This document shows positions 1 to 12,493 of a stretch of DNA of 64,000 bases, one piece after another. The DNA lies in NCBI GenBank assembly GCA_019752925.1, contig JAIELP010000002.1, positions 62,001 through 126,000 of the forward strand, given 5' to 3'. Position numbers and translations under genes: made by a program. Source of the stretch: a bacterium (GTDB lineage: Bacteria > Bdellovibrionota > Bdellovibrionia > Bdellovibrionales > Bdellovibrionaceae). Numbering within the stretch: position 1 is the first letter of the stretch; the number at the start of each line of letters is the position of its first letter. The notes below the pieces were generated by a model. That model searched no databases. It was not told where the DNA came from and was given only the letters and a program-made list of their open reading frames with translations.

Positions 1-2
1 TT

Positions 3-1025
3 TCATTGGGTAAGACCACAATCTTCGGAGAAGAAATTCAAAACTTGAAATCAGTTTTGCAATCAGAGAATTTTATTTCAGGAAATGGTTCCATTCAAAA
101 CTACGATATTCATCCGGAATACTTAGAGCGTTATAAAAAAGAATTCGGGCAAATTAAGCCTATAAAAGTTGTTTTGGATTGCGGCAATGGCGCCGCCGGC
201 AGTATTGTTCGTCGCCTTTATAGTGTTGCTGGATTAACTCCTGATATTTTGTTTGAACAACCAGATGGTGCTTTTCCAAACCATCATCCAGATCCAACAG
301 TAGAAGAAAATCTTGTAGATTTGGCGAAAAAAGTAAAAGAAACTGGTGCCGTCTGCGGAATTGGTTTTGATGGCGACGCAGATCGCATTGGCGTTGTAGA
401 TCACACAGGAAAAATGATTTATGGCGATGAGCTTATGACTATTTTTGCACGCGATGTCTTAACTGTAAAAAAAGGCGCCAAAATTGTCGGCGATGTTAAG
501 TGCTCAGATCGCATGTATCATGATATCGCAAAAAGTGGCGGTGAACCTGTTATGTGGAAAACTGGTCACAGCTTAATTAAAGAAAAAATTAAAACTGAAA
601 AGGCACCTTTCGGTGGCGAAATGAGCGGGCACATTTTCTTTGCTGACCGCAATCACGGATATGACGACGCTCCTTATGCAGGATTAAGACTATGTGAAAT
701 AATAGCTAAAACCGGCAAAAGCATTCCTGAGTTGTTGGCGGGACTTCCTCCTGCATACAATACCCCAGAAATCCGCATTGATACGACTGAGGATAAAAAA
801 GTTTTGATCGTTGAAAAAGTAAAAGAAAAATTTTCTTCGTCTTTAGATACTGAAGTTAAGGTAAATTTAATAGATGGTATTCGTATCAGCTTTGAAGATG
901 GCTGGGCCTTGGCTCGCGCTTCAAACACTCAGCCCGTGCTGGTTGTGCGCTTTGAATCTAATACAGAAGCGGGTTTAGCGCGCATTCAAAAATCTGTTAT
1001 GGATGTTGTTAATAAGTATTTATAG
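3..1025 (+). CDS. Phosphomannomutase/phosphoglucomutase, 5'-truncated by window edge
   Basis: This is the C-terminal part (about 340 residues) of an alpha-D-phosphohexomutase, which interconverts hexose 1- and 6-phosphates for envelope polysaccharide or central sugar metabolism. The metal loop DGDADR, the sugar-binding loop GEMSGH and the C-terminal phosphate-binding signature RASNTQPVL are all visible. Family members are about 450-460 residues, so the N-terminal domain with the phosphoserine loop lies outside the window. The frame is open to the left edge, so the TTG at position 6 is not the real start. Whether it prefers mannose or glucose cannot be told from this part. A terminator-like hairpin follows. 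Confidence 0.9.
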   Translation, partial: SLGKTTIFGEEIQNLKSVLQSENFISGNGSIQNYDIHPEYLERYKKEFGQIKPIKVVLDCGNGAAGSIVRRLYSVAGLTPDILFEQPDGAFPNHHPDPTVEENLVDLAKKVKETGAVCGIGFDGDADRIGVVDHTGKMIYGDELMTIFARDVLTVKKGAKIVGDVKCSDRMYHDIAKSGGEPVMWKTGHSLIKEKIKTEKAPFGGEMSGHIFFADRNHGYDDAPYAGLRLCEIIAKTGKSIPELLAGLPPAYNTPEIRIDTTEDKKVLIVEKVKEKFSSSLDTEVKVNLIDGIRISFEDGWALARASNTQPVLVVRFESNTEAGLARIQKSVMDVVNKYL

Positions 1026-1035
1026 TGACCAATAA

Positions 1036-1061
1036 AAAAGGGCCACTTTCGTGACCCTTTT
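1036..1061. terminator. Probable bidirectional rho-independent terminator
   Basis: The arms AAAAGGG...CAC and GTG...CCCTTTT pair around a TTTC loop with one C-A mismatch, and each strand ends in a short T run. It sits between the converging ends of the phosphohexomutase gene and atpE, so it can serve both. Confidence 0.6.
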
Positions 1062-1088
1062 GAGATTTTAATTTTAAAAAATTTAAAA

Positions 1089-1412
1089 TTAGAAACCGAA
1101 GCTAGCTGCTGGAATTTTGATGAAAGCAACTAAGAACGCTAAGATAACTAAAGACTCGATAAGAGCTAAAGATAAGATAAGCGGTGTGAATAATTTGTCG
1201 CCAGCTGCTGGATTACGAGCGATACCTTCTAAGGCTGCAGAAGCTGCTTTACCTTGAGCTGAAGTTCCGCCGAATACCGCTAAACCGATAGCGATAGCTG
1301 CGCCGATAGCAACTAAACCAGAGTTTGAGTTACCAGCGTGAGCTGTTGCTTCCTGTGCGAATGCCGCTGCAGAAGCTAAAGTTGTTACAGCAAATAATAA
1401 TGCCTTTTTCAT
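1089..1412 (-). CDS. atpE: ATP synthase F0 subunit c
   Basis: This is the c-ring proteolipid of F-type ATP synthase. The mature part has two membrane helices joined by a polar ARNP loop, and the second helix carries the ion-carrying glutamate in ALIES. The ATG at 1412 was chosen because AAGGAG lies just upstream; an upstream in-frame ATG at 1451 would overlap atpB and has no such site. From this start the protein is 107 residues and begins with a signal-peptide-like stretch ending AAAFAQ, so it is longer than the usual 75-90 residue subunit c. The P-x3-Q pattern of sodium-type c subunits is not seen, so protons are the likely ion. It follows atpB in the atpZ-I-B-E group, far from the other atp genes. 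Confidence 0.93.
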   Translation of the reverse strand: MKKALLFAVTTLASAAAFAQEATAHAGNSNSGLVAIGAAIAIGLAVFGGTSAQGKAASAALEGIARNPAAGDKLFTPLILSLALIESLVILAFLVAFIKIPAASFGF

Positions 1413-1428
1413 GTGATCTCCTTTTGTT

Positions 1429-2115
1429 TTAGTGGTCGTGAGCTGTTGCAAGAGCTATGTAGACCATTGATAATAAAGTAAATACGAACGCCTGAATGGT
1501 ACAAACCAACAGACCCATCGCATAGAATGGAATTGCCGGACCCACCGGAAATAATCCCAAGAATACAGAAAGAACCGTATGGTCACCTGTCATAACGTTA
1601 GCTAAACGTAAACCTAATGTTAGCGGGCGGATAAAGTGAGAAATAATTTCGATAATTAACATTAAGGGCGCTAACCATAAAACTGGGCCTAAAAAATGTT
1701 TTAGGTAGCCCAAGCCACCTTCTTTAATTCCAATAACGTTATACGCTAAGAAAGAAAAAATACCGAAAGCAAAAGTAGTGTTGAAGTTTTCAGTTGCCGG
1801 CGTCATTCCCGGGATTAAACCAACTAAATTGTTGAAAAGAATGTAAGTAAAAACCGATGCAAAGTACGGGGCGAATGCGCGGCCATGGTGACCTATAACT
1901 TGTTCTGCTAATCCACCGATGTACTCTGTGAAAACTTCAAAAATTCCGCGCACAGAAAATTTTCCAGTAGGGATAACGGCTGTATCGCCCGTACCCAAAG
2001 AAGCCCTTGCATAAACGCCCATTAAAATAATTAAAGCTGAAACAATAATTAAAGTAGCAACGTGAGTGTAGTGGTGACCAACACCAGGAATAAGTTGCGT
2101 CCAGTTAAAATGCAT
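1429..2115 (-). CDS. atpB: ATP synthase F0 subunit a
   Basis: This 228-residue membrane protein forms the stator side of the proton channel against the c ring. The essential arginine is present in LTLGLRLANV, and there are several hydrophobic segments, with a histidine-rich short N-terminus and an HDH C-terminus. The start ATG is preceded by GGAGGATC, a strong ribosome binding site. It lies between atpI and atpE on the minus strand, consistent with one operon for the F0 a and c subunits and their assembly helpers. The rest of the ATP synthase genes are about 20 kb away across the origin. Confidence 0.95.
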   Translation of the reverse strand: MHFNWTQLIPGVGHHYTHVATLIIVSALIILMGVYARASLGTGDTAVIPTGKFSVRGIFEVFTEYIGGLAEQVIGHHGRAFAPYFASVFTYILFNNLVGLIPGMTPATENFNTTFAFGIFSFLAYNVIGIKEGGLGYLKHFLGPVLWLAPLMLIIEIISHFIRPLTLGLRLANVMTGDHTVLSVFLGLFPVGPAIPFYAMGLLVCTIQAFVFTLLSMVYIALATAHDH

Positions 2116-2140
2116 AGATCCTCCAACATGGGCCTTAAAT

Positions 2141-2494
2141 TCAAGCCGCGGATTTATCAGTGAATGATTTTATAATTGTGGCCGTCACGATCGCAAAAAC
2201 CAGTGAGCCAAGGCCTGCTATAAAACCAATTGGCATTAGCCAATTCACAGAGAGCAAACTCCATAAAATCATTCCTAAAATTACGTACTTAAATATAATG
2301 ACGAATACAGCTAACGCAATTGATTTTTTAGAAAAAATTAGACGCCACAAAAAGGCCAAACCAGCTAAGTTTAAGAGCATTGTAAGGCCGCCAACCATAA
2401 AACTGGCTGCAAAATCAGTGTTTATGATGAAATAACTGAGGCCAGCGCCAACAAAAGTATACAAAGCCAGCAATAATGTTATATTTTTAATCAT
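2141..2494 (-). CDS. atpI: ATP synthase subunit I-like membrane protein
   Basis: This small protein of 117 residues has four hydrophobic segments and matches the AtpI type found ahead of atpB in many bacteria, where it helps c-ring assembly or ion supply. The sequence is weakly conserved, so the call rests on size, membrane pattern and position between atpZ and atpB. Its start overlaps the end of the upstream gene by 8 bases, which suggests translational coupling. Confidence 0.75.
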   Translation of the reverse strand: MIKNITLLLALYTFVGAGLSYFIINTDFAASFMVGGLTMLLNLAGLAFLWRLIFSKKSIALAVFVIIFKYVILGMILWSLLSVNWLMPIGFIAGLGSLVFAIVTATIIKSFTDKSAA

Positions 2495-2684
2495 TTTTCA
2501 TCTTCTTAAGCTTAATTACTAAGCTAATAAACCAAATTAAGAATGCGCCTAAAACGCAAAAGGCCTGAACGGCTTGTCCAAATCCCTTTGTAAGCAAGTA
2601 ATTACCTAACCACAAAGCCAACAAAATCAAAGAAATCAGCTCAAAACCTATGGCTGCAAACACGATATACTTGTTTTTTCTCAT
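2487..2684 (-). CDS. atpZ: AtpZ-like small membrane protein
   Basis: This 65-residue protein has two membrane helices with basic ends (MRKNK at the start, IKLKKMK near the end). Two-helix proteins of this size directly before atpI are usually AtpZ, which works with AtpI in magnesium/calcium handling or c-ring assembly. It overlaps the TPR lipoprotein gene upstream by 4 bases and atpI downstream by 8 bases, so all three probably share a transcript. The family call depends mostly on context. Confidence 0.6.
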   Translation of the reverse strand: MRKNKYIVFAAIGFELISLILLALWLGNYLLTKGFGQAVQAFCVLGAFLIWFISLVIKLKKMKND

Positions 2685-3508
2685 TTTCGCTTCCCTTTAA
2701 ACAGTGGCTTATTAACCAATCTCTCTTTTAATCTTCTTTTGCGGAGATCCAAATACTGCTTATCTTTGATTTGTTTTTCAAATTTATTAAGGTAGTCGAG
2801 GGCCTCGCCGTACTCTTCGTTTTCTTCGTAAACAACAGATGTCGCAATATGCATGTTTTCTTTTTCAAAATAGCTAGGATCGCGTTTATAAATGTCTTGG
2901 TACGCCTCAATTGCATCTTTATATTTTTGCTGAGCAACTAAAACCTGCGCTTTAAGTTTTAAAAAATTCATTGTTTCAGAGCTCGCACTTTTTAATGATG
3001 TTGTGATTTGCTCGATGGCTTGCTCATTGTTGCCCGTTAAATACATTGATTGTGCAATCTTAAGCCTAACTTTTTCTTTTTCTTTCGCATCTTTTACAAG
3101 CGGCTCAAGAACCTGCAATTCTCTTAATGCAAAAGCATAGTTCTGCAGGTTTTCGAGATATATTTCACTAATTGCTTCTTGTGCGTTTATTCTTTGAGCT
3201 TCGTCTTCAGATTGCAAAATAATATTTTTATAAATCCGTATGGCGCGCTCATAATCCTGGATTTCAAAGCGCGCTATGCGACCAGCTTCAGCCAGATACC
3301 TAAACTTTAAATAATTTTTCTTTTCAAGATTTGAACTTTTTTCGAGAAGATCCACAGCAATACGAAAATGACCTTTTTCTATTTCAGCGTAGGCCTCAAC
3401 ATAAAGTCTTTCAGATGCGGGTTTACAGGCGCTCACTGCAATGAGCGCCGCTATAATAAAAAGTGTTCTAGTGTACTTCTTCGCCAGCTTTGTCTTCATC
3501 CTCGACAA
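2681..3508 (-). CDS. TPR-repeat lipoprotein
   Basis: This predicted lipoprotein of 275 residues has an N-terminal signal sequence with lipobox VSAC, followed by helical repeats with TPR character across most of the chain (for example [20 protein letters not shown] near residues 190-210). Such proteins act as periplasmic or outer-membrane scaffolds, but no specific role can be named. The chosen start is a TTG with AAGGG seven bases upstream; an ATG three codons later is possible but poorly spaced from that site. It overlaps the gyrA 3' end by 41 bases in another frame, so its translation probably depends on the gyrA message. Confidence 0.75.
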   Translation of the reverse strand: MSRMKTKLAKKYTRTLFIIAALIAVSACKPASERLYVEAYAEIEKGHFRIAVDLLEKSSNLEKKNYLKFRYLAEAGRIARFEIQDYERAIRIYKNIILQSEDEAQRINAQEAISEIYLENLQNYAFALRELQVLEPLVKDAKEKEKVRLKIAQSMYLTGNNEQAIEQITTSLKSASSETMNFLKLKAQVLVAQQKYKDAIEAYQDIYKRDPSYFEKENMHIATSVVYEENEEYGEALDYLNKFEKQIKDKQYLDLRKRRLKERLVNKPLFKGKRK

Positions 3509-5924
3509 CCGCGATCCCTTTTACGAACTCTTGTTTTTCATCTAAGTTAATTAAACGAACGCCTTGAGTGTTGCGGCCAAGAACCGAGATATCCGAAATT
3601 TTCATACGGATAACCTGACCTTGATCGGTCGATAAAATTAATTCGTGCAGTGGAGAAACTTTTTTAGTTCCTACAACCTGACCAACTTTATCTGTTGTTT
3701 TTTGAGTAATGATACCAACACCGCCACGGCTTTGTACGCGGTATTCAGATGGTTCAGAGCGTTTTCCGTAACCTTTTGAAGTCACCATTAAAATTGTAGA
3801 TTTAGTATCTTTTTCTAAAACTTCCATAGCCACAACGACGTCTTCTTTAGAAAGAGTAATACCTTTCACGCCGCGAGCAGAGCGACCCATGGAACGAACA
3901 TCGTCTTCGTTGAAACGAATCGACATACCTTCTTTGGTTGCAATGAAGATATCAGATTGGCCATCAGAAAGGCTTACCGCCACAACTTGATCTTCCAGAT
4001 CCGTCGTTAAAGCGATGATGCCAGCCTGGCGAGGGTTGGCAAACGCATCTAATGAAGTTTTCTTGATAATCCCTTTTTCAGTTAACATTACTACGTGTTT
4101 GTTTTCGCTGAATTCATTTACAGGTAAAATTGCTTTTACTTTTTCGCCAGCTGCCAATTGAACAACATTGGCAATCGCTTTACCTTTAGAAGTTCGGCTT
4201 CCAAGTGGAAGTTTATGAACTTTACACCAGTAAACTTTGCCTTTATCAGTAAATACTAAGAGCATTGTTTTAGTTGATGCTGTAAATAAGTCGGTAACAT
4301 AGTCTTCTTCGCGGGTTTCCATGCCTTTTAAGCCTTTGCCACCGCGTTTTTGAACTCTGTACTCTTCCGTCGAAATACGTTTGATGTAACCCGTGTTTGT
4401 TACAGTAACAACCATAGATTCATCAGCGATTAAGTCTTCGTCTTCGATGTCTGATAAGTCGCCTGAAATTTCAGTGCGACGAGGATTCGAGTAACGTTTT
4501 TTAATATCTTCTAATTCGGCTACGATAATTTTATAAATTTCTTTAGCGTCAGCTAAAACAAACTTTAACCAGTCGATTTGTTTCATCAACTCGCCTAATT
4601 CATCAATAATTTTTTGAATTTCAAGGCCAGTTAATCTTTGTAAACGCATTTCTAAAATCGCAACGGCTTGTCTTTCGCTGAATGCAAATTTAGACATTAA
4701 AGCCTCGCGCGCAGCATGAGCTTCTTTAGAAGCCTTGATGGTTGCGATAACCGCGTCGATTTGATCAAGAGCTTTTTTCAAACCCTCTAAAATATGAGCG
4801 CGTTCCTGCGCTTTTTTAAGTTCAAAAATACAACGTTTAGTTACAACGTCGCGTCTGTGCTCTACGAAAGCTTCTAACATTTTTTTAAGATCGAATACTA
4901 CAGGTTGGTTTTTAGCATCGAGTGCCAACATGATAATACCAAAACTCACTTGTAATTGTGTGAACTTAAATAGTCTGTTTAAAACTACCGAAGCATTTTC
5001 GCCACGTTTTAAAATAATTACGGCGCGCATACCTTCGCGAGAAGATTCGTCGCGAATATCAGAAATACCTTCAACAGTTTTTTCACGCACTAAGTCCGCA
5101 ATGCTTTCAATAAGTTTAGCTTTATTAACCTGGTAAGGAAGTTCCGTGATGATGATTTCTTCATGGTCTTTTTTAACTTCGATTTCAGTTTTAGCTTTAA
5201 TCGTGATAATTCCGCGACCTTTGCGGTACGCAGACAAGATTCCTTCTTTGCCTGCAATCTGACCTGCAGTCGGGAAGTCGGGACCTGGGATCTTTTCGAT
5301 TAATTCTTCAATTCCACAGTCAGGGTTTTGAATTAAATGAATACATCCATCGATTACTTCGCCTAAGTTGTGTGGCGGAATATTGGTCGCCATACCAACC
5401 GCAATACCGGCAGAACCATTCACTAATAAGTTTGGGTATTTCGCTGGTAAAATAAGAGGAATTTGCAATGAATCATCGTAGTTGGGACCAAATTGAACAG
5501 TCTCTTTTTCGATATCGTTTAAAAGCTCTTCAGCTAATTTCGTCATTCTTACTTCTGTATAACGAGAAGCCGCTGCCGAATCTCCATCGATAGAACCAAA
5601 GTTACCTTGACCATCAATTAACGGGTAACGAAGCGAGAAATCTTGCGCCATACGAACCATGGTATCGTAGGCCGCTGTATCACCATGTGGATGGTATTTA
5701 CCGATTACGTCACCGACTACGCGGGCTGATTTTTTATAAGGTTTATCGTGAGTATTTGAAAGTTCGTGCATGGCATACAAAACGCGTCTGTGAACTGGCT
5801 TTAAACCATCACGAACATCAGGAAGTGCGCGGCCCACGATTACTGACATTGAATACTGTAAGTAAGCTTCACGCATCTCTTTGTTAATATCTACGTTTGT
5901 TATACCTTTTTGATTTTCGTCCAT
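3468..5924 (-). CDS. gyrA: DNA gyrase subunit A
   Basis: This 818-residue subunit does the DNA cleavage and rejoining in gyrase. The catalytic tyrosine is Y122 in [10 protein letters not shown], and the winged-helix and tower regions follow in the expected order. The C-terminal beta-pinwheel contains the GyrA-box QKRGGKG, which separates gyrase from topoisomerase IV ParC. It follows gyrB with a 23-base gap. The C-terminus ends in a short acidic tail. Confidence 0.97.
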   Translation of the reverse strand: MDENQKGITNVDINKEMREAYLQYSMSVIVGRALPDVRDGLKPVHRRVLYAMHELSNTHDKPYKKSARVVGDVIGKYHPHGDTAAYDTMVRMAQDFSLRYPLIDGQGNFGSIDGDSAAASRYTEVRMTKLAEELLNDIEKETVQFGPNYDDSLQIPLILPAKYPNLLVNGSAGIAVGMATNIPPHNLGEVIDGCIHLIQNPDCGIEELIEKIPGPDFPTAGQIAGKEGILSAYRKGRGIITIKAKTEIEVKKDHEEIIITELPYQVNKAKLIESIADLVREKTVEGISDIRDESSREGMRAVIILKRGENASVVLNRLFKFTQLQVSFGIIMLALDAKNQPVVFDLKKMLEAFVEHRRDVVTKRCIFELKKAQERAHILEGLKKALDQIDAVIATIKASKEAHAAREALMSKFAFSERQAVAILEMRLQRLTGLEIQKIIDELGELMKQIDWLKFVLADAKEIYKIIVAELEDIKKRYSNPRRTEISGDLSDIEDEDLIADESMVVTVTNTGYIKRISTEEYRVQKRGGKGLKGMETREEDYVTDLFTASTKTMLLVFTDKGKVYWCKVHKLPLGSRTSKGKAIANVVQLAAGEKVKAILPVNEFSENKHVVMLTEKGIIKKTSLDAFANPRQAGIIALTTDLEDQVVAVSLSDGQSDIFIATKEGMSIRFNEDDVRSMGRSARGVKGITLSKEDVVVAMEVLEKDTKSTILMVTSKGYGKRSEPSEYRVQSRGGVGIITQKTTDKVGQVVGTKKVSPLHELILSTDQGQVIRMKISDISVLGRNTQGVRLINLDEKQEFVKGIAVVEDEDKAGEEVH

Positions 5925-5947
5925 ATTTTATTTCACCTAATAATTTC

Positions 5948-8371
<2,424 letters not shown>

Positions 8372-8399
8372 TCATAACTCCTTCAACAAAGTCACAGGT

Positions 8400-8408
8400 T
8401 TATCCACA
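8400..8408 (+). other. DnaA box in recF-gyrB spacer
   Basis: The sequence TTATCCACA matches the DnaA-box consensus exactly. It lies 29 bases upstream of the gyrB start codon, so it may tie gyrB expression to DnaA or belong to the wider origin region. It is a single site. Confidence 0.5.
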
Positions 8409-8474
8409 TTAACTTTTTAATTTTTGTTTTTTAGTTTGAGCTTAGTAAATTTATTTCTTTACTCGCCCTGGTGT

Positions 8475-9596
8475 TCAAACAACTACTTGTCCGTTTTTAA
8501 TCTTAAAAACGCTGGCTTTGTCCATACTGAGTTTAGATAAAAGTGTAACATCGGTTGTTGTTACAAATGTTTGTGTTTCGGTCTGATTAAGCGTCGAAAT
8601 TAACGACTCTTGTTTCGATAAATCGAGCTCAGATAAAACATCATCTAAAAGCAAAATTGGATAAAATCCGTGAACCTTTTGATGATACACAATTTGTGCC
8701 ATTTTGTAAGCTAATATGATAGATCTTTGCTGCCCTTGCGAACAATAAAAACGTGAGTCATTTCCGTTATATAGAAAAATGACATCGTGCTTCTGAGGAC
8801 CCACTAAAGAGACCCCTGTTTTAAGCTCCGCATTTTCCAATTCTGTCATTCTTTTACGCAGTGATTCGATTACAGTTTCGAGATTCGAATTTTTGTGATT
8901 TTTTTCGGAAATAATGTAGTCAAAATCGAATTTTACACTGGTACTTGAGTGAATATTGTTCAATGCGAGTTCAACTTCGTTCCGGATCTCGTTCAAAGCC
9001 GTTATACGCAAGTAGGTGAGCTCGCTCGCTAACTTCAAAAAGCTGGGGTTTAAACTTTCAAGGGTATCCATACCCATCTTAAGTGTTATTTTTTCTTCTG
9101 TGATGTCTTTTAGAAGCTTATTGCGGGTTTTTAAAACCTTCCGGTACTCGCGAATAACGTCAATTCCGGAAATAGTAGTTTGTTCCACCAATTGATCCAC
9201 AAGCTGACGTCGTTCATCAGAGCTCTCTTTTACAATATTTAGACTTTCCGGCGAAAACAATACCGAGGATATTTTACGGAGTTTATTTACGCTCGTAGGT
9301 TTGTCGTTAATTAATAAATTTTTGGTGCTGTTGGTAAGTTTAAGTGCAAGCTTGTAATCTAATTCGTCATTAAACACCTGCGCACGCACAAAAGAGTTTT
9401 GCTGACCGAGTTGAATTAAATTTTCATTTTTAGAATAACGAAAGCTTTCACCTTCAGTTAAAAGATGAATAGCTTCGATAACATTAGTTTTACCCTGGCC
9501 ATTATCGCCAATAATAATATTTAATCTGTCGTTAAACTGAATATCAGTTGCAGCAAAATTACGAAAGTTAATGAGCGATAGCGATTTAATAACCAT
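8475..9596 (-). CDS. recF: DNA replication and repair protein RecF
   Basis: This SMC-like ATPase of 373 residues loads RecA at single-stranded gaps with RecO and RecR. The Walker A motif is GDNGQGKT (residues 30-37), the ABC-type signature is SQGQQRS, and the Walker B motif is LLLDDVLSELD. Its length is typical for the family. It lies 15 bases behind dnaN, so the two are probably cotranscribed. Confidence 0.95.
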   Translation of the reverse strand: MVIKSLSLINFRNFAATDIQFNDRLNIIIGDNGQGKTNVIEAIHLLTEGESFRYSKNENLIQLGQQNSFVRAQVFNDELDYKLALKLTNSTKNLLINDKPTSVNKLRKISSVLFSPESLNIVKESSDERRQLVDQLVEQTTISGIDVIREYRKVLKTRNKLLKDITEEKITLKMGMDTLESLNPSFLKLASELTYLRITALNEIRNEVELALNNIHSSTSVKFDFDYIISEKNHKNSNLETVIESLRKRMTELENAELKTGVSLVGPQKHDVIFLYNGNDSRFYCSQGQQRSIILAYKMAQIVYHQKVHGFYPILLLDDVLSELDLSKQESLISTLNQTETQTFVTTTDVTLLSKLSMDKASVFKIKNGQVVV

Positions 9597-9611
9597 TATG
9601 AAAAATAATCA

Positions 9612-10718
9612 TCAAATACGCATCGGCATTACAACATTGATGTAATCAGATTTTTTATGAGCTTTTAAAACTCCCGGCGAAAGCTGATCATTCAGTTCGA
9701 ATTCAACTTCATCTTGCTCAATATTTTTTAAGACGTCTTCAATATAACGTGCATTAAAACCGATTTTTAAATCAGGGCCTTTGTATGAAATATCTAATTC
9801 TTCTTTAGCGTCGCCTAACTCAGGATTATTAGAAGTAATTTCTAATCTATTTTGAGAAAAACTCATCATGATCGCTTTTGATTTTTGATTTGCTAAAAGT
9901 GATACGCGTTTTAAAGAAGATAAAATAGCCTCTCTCGGAACTACTATATTATGTGTGAATTTCTGTGGAATAAACTGGTTATAATTAGGATATTTTCCTT
10001 CGATTAAACGAATCATTAATACACACGAACCGACTTTTAAAATAAATTGTGATCCTTCTACGGCTACATAAATATCTTCAACACTAGATTCAATTAATTT
10101 TTTAATTTCGAATAAACCTTTTTTAGGAATGATCACACCAACTTTTTCAGCCAGCGCTAAATTCTTAAATTCTTTTTTAATTAAACTTAAACGATGACCA
10201 TCTGTAGCCACCATCGTAATAAAATCTTTTTCTACTTTTTCAAAATAAACGCCGTTTAAGTGATAACGTGTTTCATCGTTTGAAACGCTGTAAATTGTTT
10301 TATCGATCATGAATTTTAATTCTGATGCATTCATTTTAGAAAAATTTTCAGAACTATAAGTAGGGAACACCGGATATTCTTCAGCTGCAACACCGATAAT
10401 TTTTGATAAAAACTTGCCCTGTTTAATTTCTAACCAGTTATTATCTTTTTTAATTAATTGGATTGGTCCATCATGAAGTTCTTTAGTGATTTCAAAAAGG
10501 CTCTTAGCGCTCACTGCAACCTTACCAGGCTCTTTTATTTGGATAGGAGCACTGTCGGTAAGGCTTACTTCTAAATCTGTAGCATAAGCCTTTAATTGAT
10601 TTTCTTTAGCATCCAACAAAACATTAATTAAAATCGGCATCGTATTTCTTTTTTCTACGATGTTTTGTGTTCTGCTTAATAAACCCAATAAATCTTTTTT
10701 TTGTATCTCGATTTTCAT
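9612..10718 (-). CDS. dnaN: DNA polymerase III sliding clamp (beta subunit)
   Basis: This 368-residue protein has the three-fold repeated clamp domain; the C-terminal YINVVMPMRI is the usual beta-clamp ending. It encircles DNA and tethers the polymerase. It is the first gene behind the dnaA-dnaN spacer, and its 5' side carries AT-rich DNA and the DnaA-box cluster. The next gene, recF, follows after 15 bases. Confidence 0.96.
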   Translation of the reverse strand: MKIEIQKKDLLGLLSRTQNIVEKRNTMPILINVLLDAKENQLKAYATDLEVSLTDSAPIQIKEPGKVAVSAKSLFEITKELHDGPIQLIKKDNNWLEIKQGKFLSKIIGVAAEEYPVFPTYSSENFSKMNASELKFMIDKTIYSVSNDETRYHLNGVYFEKVEKDFITMVATDGHRLSLIKKEFKNLALAEKVGVIIPKKGLFEIKKLIESSVEDIYVAVEGSQFILKVGSCVLMIRLIEGKYPNYNQFIPQKFTHNIVVPREAILSSLKRVSLLANQKSKAIMMSFSQNRLEITSNNPELGDAKEELDISYKGPDLKIGFNARYIEDVLKNIEQDEVEFELNDQLSPGVLKAHKKSDYINVVMPMRI

Positions 10719-10929
10719 GATTTCCGTTTCCCTATTAATATATATAAAAAGGTAGTAGTAATAGTAGGGGCGTTAATAACTTACTTTTTATACTAAATGC
10801 TTAAAATTATTAACGTTTATTCGTGGAAAACTCAACTGATAAACCCGCGTAATATTCCGAGTTACCAACATTAATTTTATCCCCATTTTTATTCACTTAC
10901 TTATCCACAAGTTTATCAACAGTCCACAT
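10719..10929. other. Candidate chromosomal origin (oriC), dnaA-dnaN spacer
   Basis: This spacer has a perfect DnaA box, TTATCCACA (10901-10909), a near match TTATCAACA (10913-10921) and another, TTATCCCCA (10877-10885), all in the same orientation next to the dnaA stop codon. An AT-rich block at about 10770-10822 could be the unwinding element. Transcription on both sides of dnaA runs outward, as expected near an origin. The dnaN promoter must also lie here. The identification is by position and motifs only. Confidence 0.65.
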
Positions 10930-12327
10930 CTATAAACCAGTAACATTGTGGATTTGGTTCACTAACTCATCAATATCATTCTTAAATTGAGGATCTTGGT
11001 TCTGTAGACTCTCAACTTTTTCCAAAGAGTTAATTACGGTCGTATGATCTTTTCCGCCAAATGCCTTACCAATATCCACTAAAGATTTGTCTAAAAACTT
11101 TTTGATTAAATACATTGCAATCTGGCGAGGCACCACAATTGGACGTGCGCGGCTTGATGATTTTAAATCTGTAACACGTATTTTATAATATTCAGAAACT
11201 ATGCGCTGAATTTCTTCAATACTAATGGTTACTGTATTTTCATGATGAGCTAAAACTTTACGCGCTAATTCTAAATTGATGTTTAAACCCTGAAGTTCTG
11301 AGAACATTTTAATCTTCTTTAAATTACCTTCAAGTTCACGAATTGATTTTTTTGAAATTTTAGCGATGTATTGAATGGTATCTTCAGAAAGACGCACATT
11401 ATAGTTTTCAGACTTATATCTTAAAATTGCTAAACGAGTTTCTAAATCGGGCATCGTAATGTCGGCAATTAAACCGCGTTCTAAACGTGTGCGAGAACGA
11501 TCTTCTAAACCTAATATATCTTTAGGCATTCTATCGCTGGCTAAAATAACTTGTTTTTTCTTTTCGATGAATGAGTTGATCATATGGAAAAACTCTTCTT
11601 GAACTGCCTCACCTCGACCGATGTATTGCACGTCATCCACCACAATAACGTCTGAATTTTCGCGGTATTTCTGACGGAATTTATCCATTTCTTGACGTCT
11701 TAAAGCTGAGACGCACTCATTTAAAAATCTTTCTGCAGAAATATAAGTAATGCGCAAATGCGAGTAGTTTTTTCTGATTTCATTGGCGGCCGCATTCAAT
11801 AAATGCGTTTTACCCATACCCGAAGGACCGTAAATTAATAGGGGATTATAATCATTTGTACCTGGATTATTAGCCACATTGTAAGTAGCAGCGTGGGCGA
11901 ATTCAGAGTTTTTACCAACAACAAATGTTGAAAAAGTGAAATCTTCGTTGATATTTTCAATAGGTTTAGCTGGTACTGGTACAATTACAGTAGGCTGCTG
12001 CTGGAATAATTGCTCTGTATTCTGCATTACATCCTGTAGAGATGTGTTGTAGTCGCTGGCAGTTTTACCTGTTACTACAAAGTCTATTTCGATTTGCATA
12101 TCAGACTGCTGGGCCAACTCATTGGCAATTTTGTCTTTTAAATGTTCGTTAACGTAGAAAAAGAAGAATTGGCTAGGAACGCCAAAAGTGATTTTAAGTG
12201 AATCTGTAAGCCTTTCCGACTTAATCAGCTCGATAGGATCAAGCCAGTTCTCCAAAAGCTTATTGGCACCGTTCTTACTTTTTATAGTGGATTTAATCTG
12301 ACTCCAAAATAAACTATTTAATTCCAT
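10930..12327 (-). CDS. dnaA: Chromosomal replication initiator DnaA
   Basis: This 465-residue AAA+ initiator has an N-terminal helicase-loading domain, a glutamine-rich linker around residues 95-120, Walker A GPSGMGKT (167-174) and Walker B VIVVDDVQYI. The C-terminal DNA-binding domain carries the DnaA signature GGKDHTTVINS. It binds the TTATCCACA boxes found in the adjacent spacers. The start ATG faces rpmH across a 166-base spacer. Confidence 0.97.
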   Translation of the reverse strand: MELNSLFWSQIKSTIKSKNGANKLLENWLDPIELIKSERLTDSLKITFGVPSQFFFFYVNEHLKDKIANELAQQSDMQIEIDFVVTGKTASDYNTSLQDVMQNTEQLFQQQPTVIVPVPAKPIENINEDFTFSTFVVGKNSEFAHAATYNVANNPGTNDYNPLLIYGPSGMGKTHLLNAAANEIRKNYSHLRITYISAERFLNECVSALRRQEMDKFRQKYRENSDVIVVDDVQYIGRGEAVQEEFFHMINSFIEKKKQVILASDRMPKDILGLEDRSRTRLERGLIADITMPDLETRLAILRYKSENYNVRLSEDTIQYIAKISKKSIRELEGNLKKIKMFSELQGLNINLELARKVLAHHENTVTISIEEIQRIVSEYYKIRVTDLKSSSRARPIVVPRQIAMYLIKKFLDKSLVDIGKAFGGKDHTTVINSLEKVESLQNQDPQFKNDIDELVNQIHNVTGL

Positions 12328-12376
12328 TAGACTGTGCCCCCCCAGACCATGAACTGATTAACAATATGAGTTCAAC

Positions 12377-12385
12377 TTATCAACA
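12377..12385 (+). other. Near-consensus DnaA box upstream of dnaA
   Basis: TTATCAACA differs by one base from the DnaA-box consensus and lies in the dnaA-rpmH spacer, 50 bases upstream of the dnaA start codon. It could mediate dnaA autoregulation or be a second part of the origin. It is the only box-like site noticed in this spacer. Confidence 0.4.
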
Positions 12386-12455
12386 GTTGACCTCGATGCC
12401 GCGATGTGATTTATTTCTACTTCACTTAATTAGCCACTGCTAGTTATTTTTGCAA

Positions 12456-12482
12456 TTGACGTTAAGTCGTCGTAGTTATGAA
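12456..12482 (+). promoter_or_regulatory. Possible rpmH promoter
   Basis: TTGACG and TATGAA are separated by 15 bases, shorter than the ideal 17, and lie just upstream of the rpmH ribosome binding site AGAGG. The leader would be very short. Confidence 0.3.
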
Positions 12483-12493
12483 TAGAGGTATAC

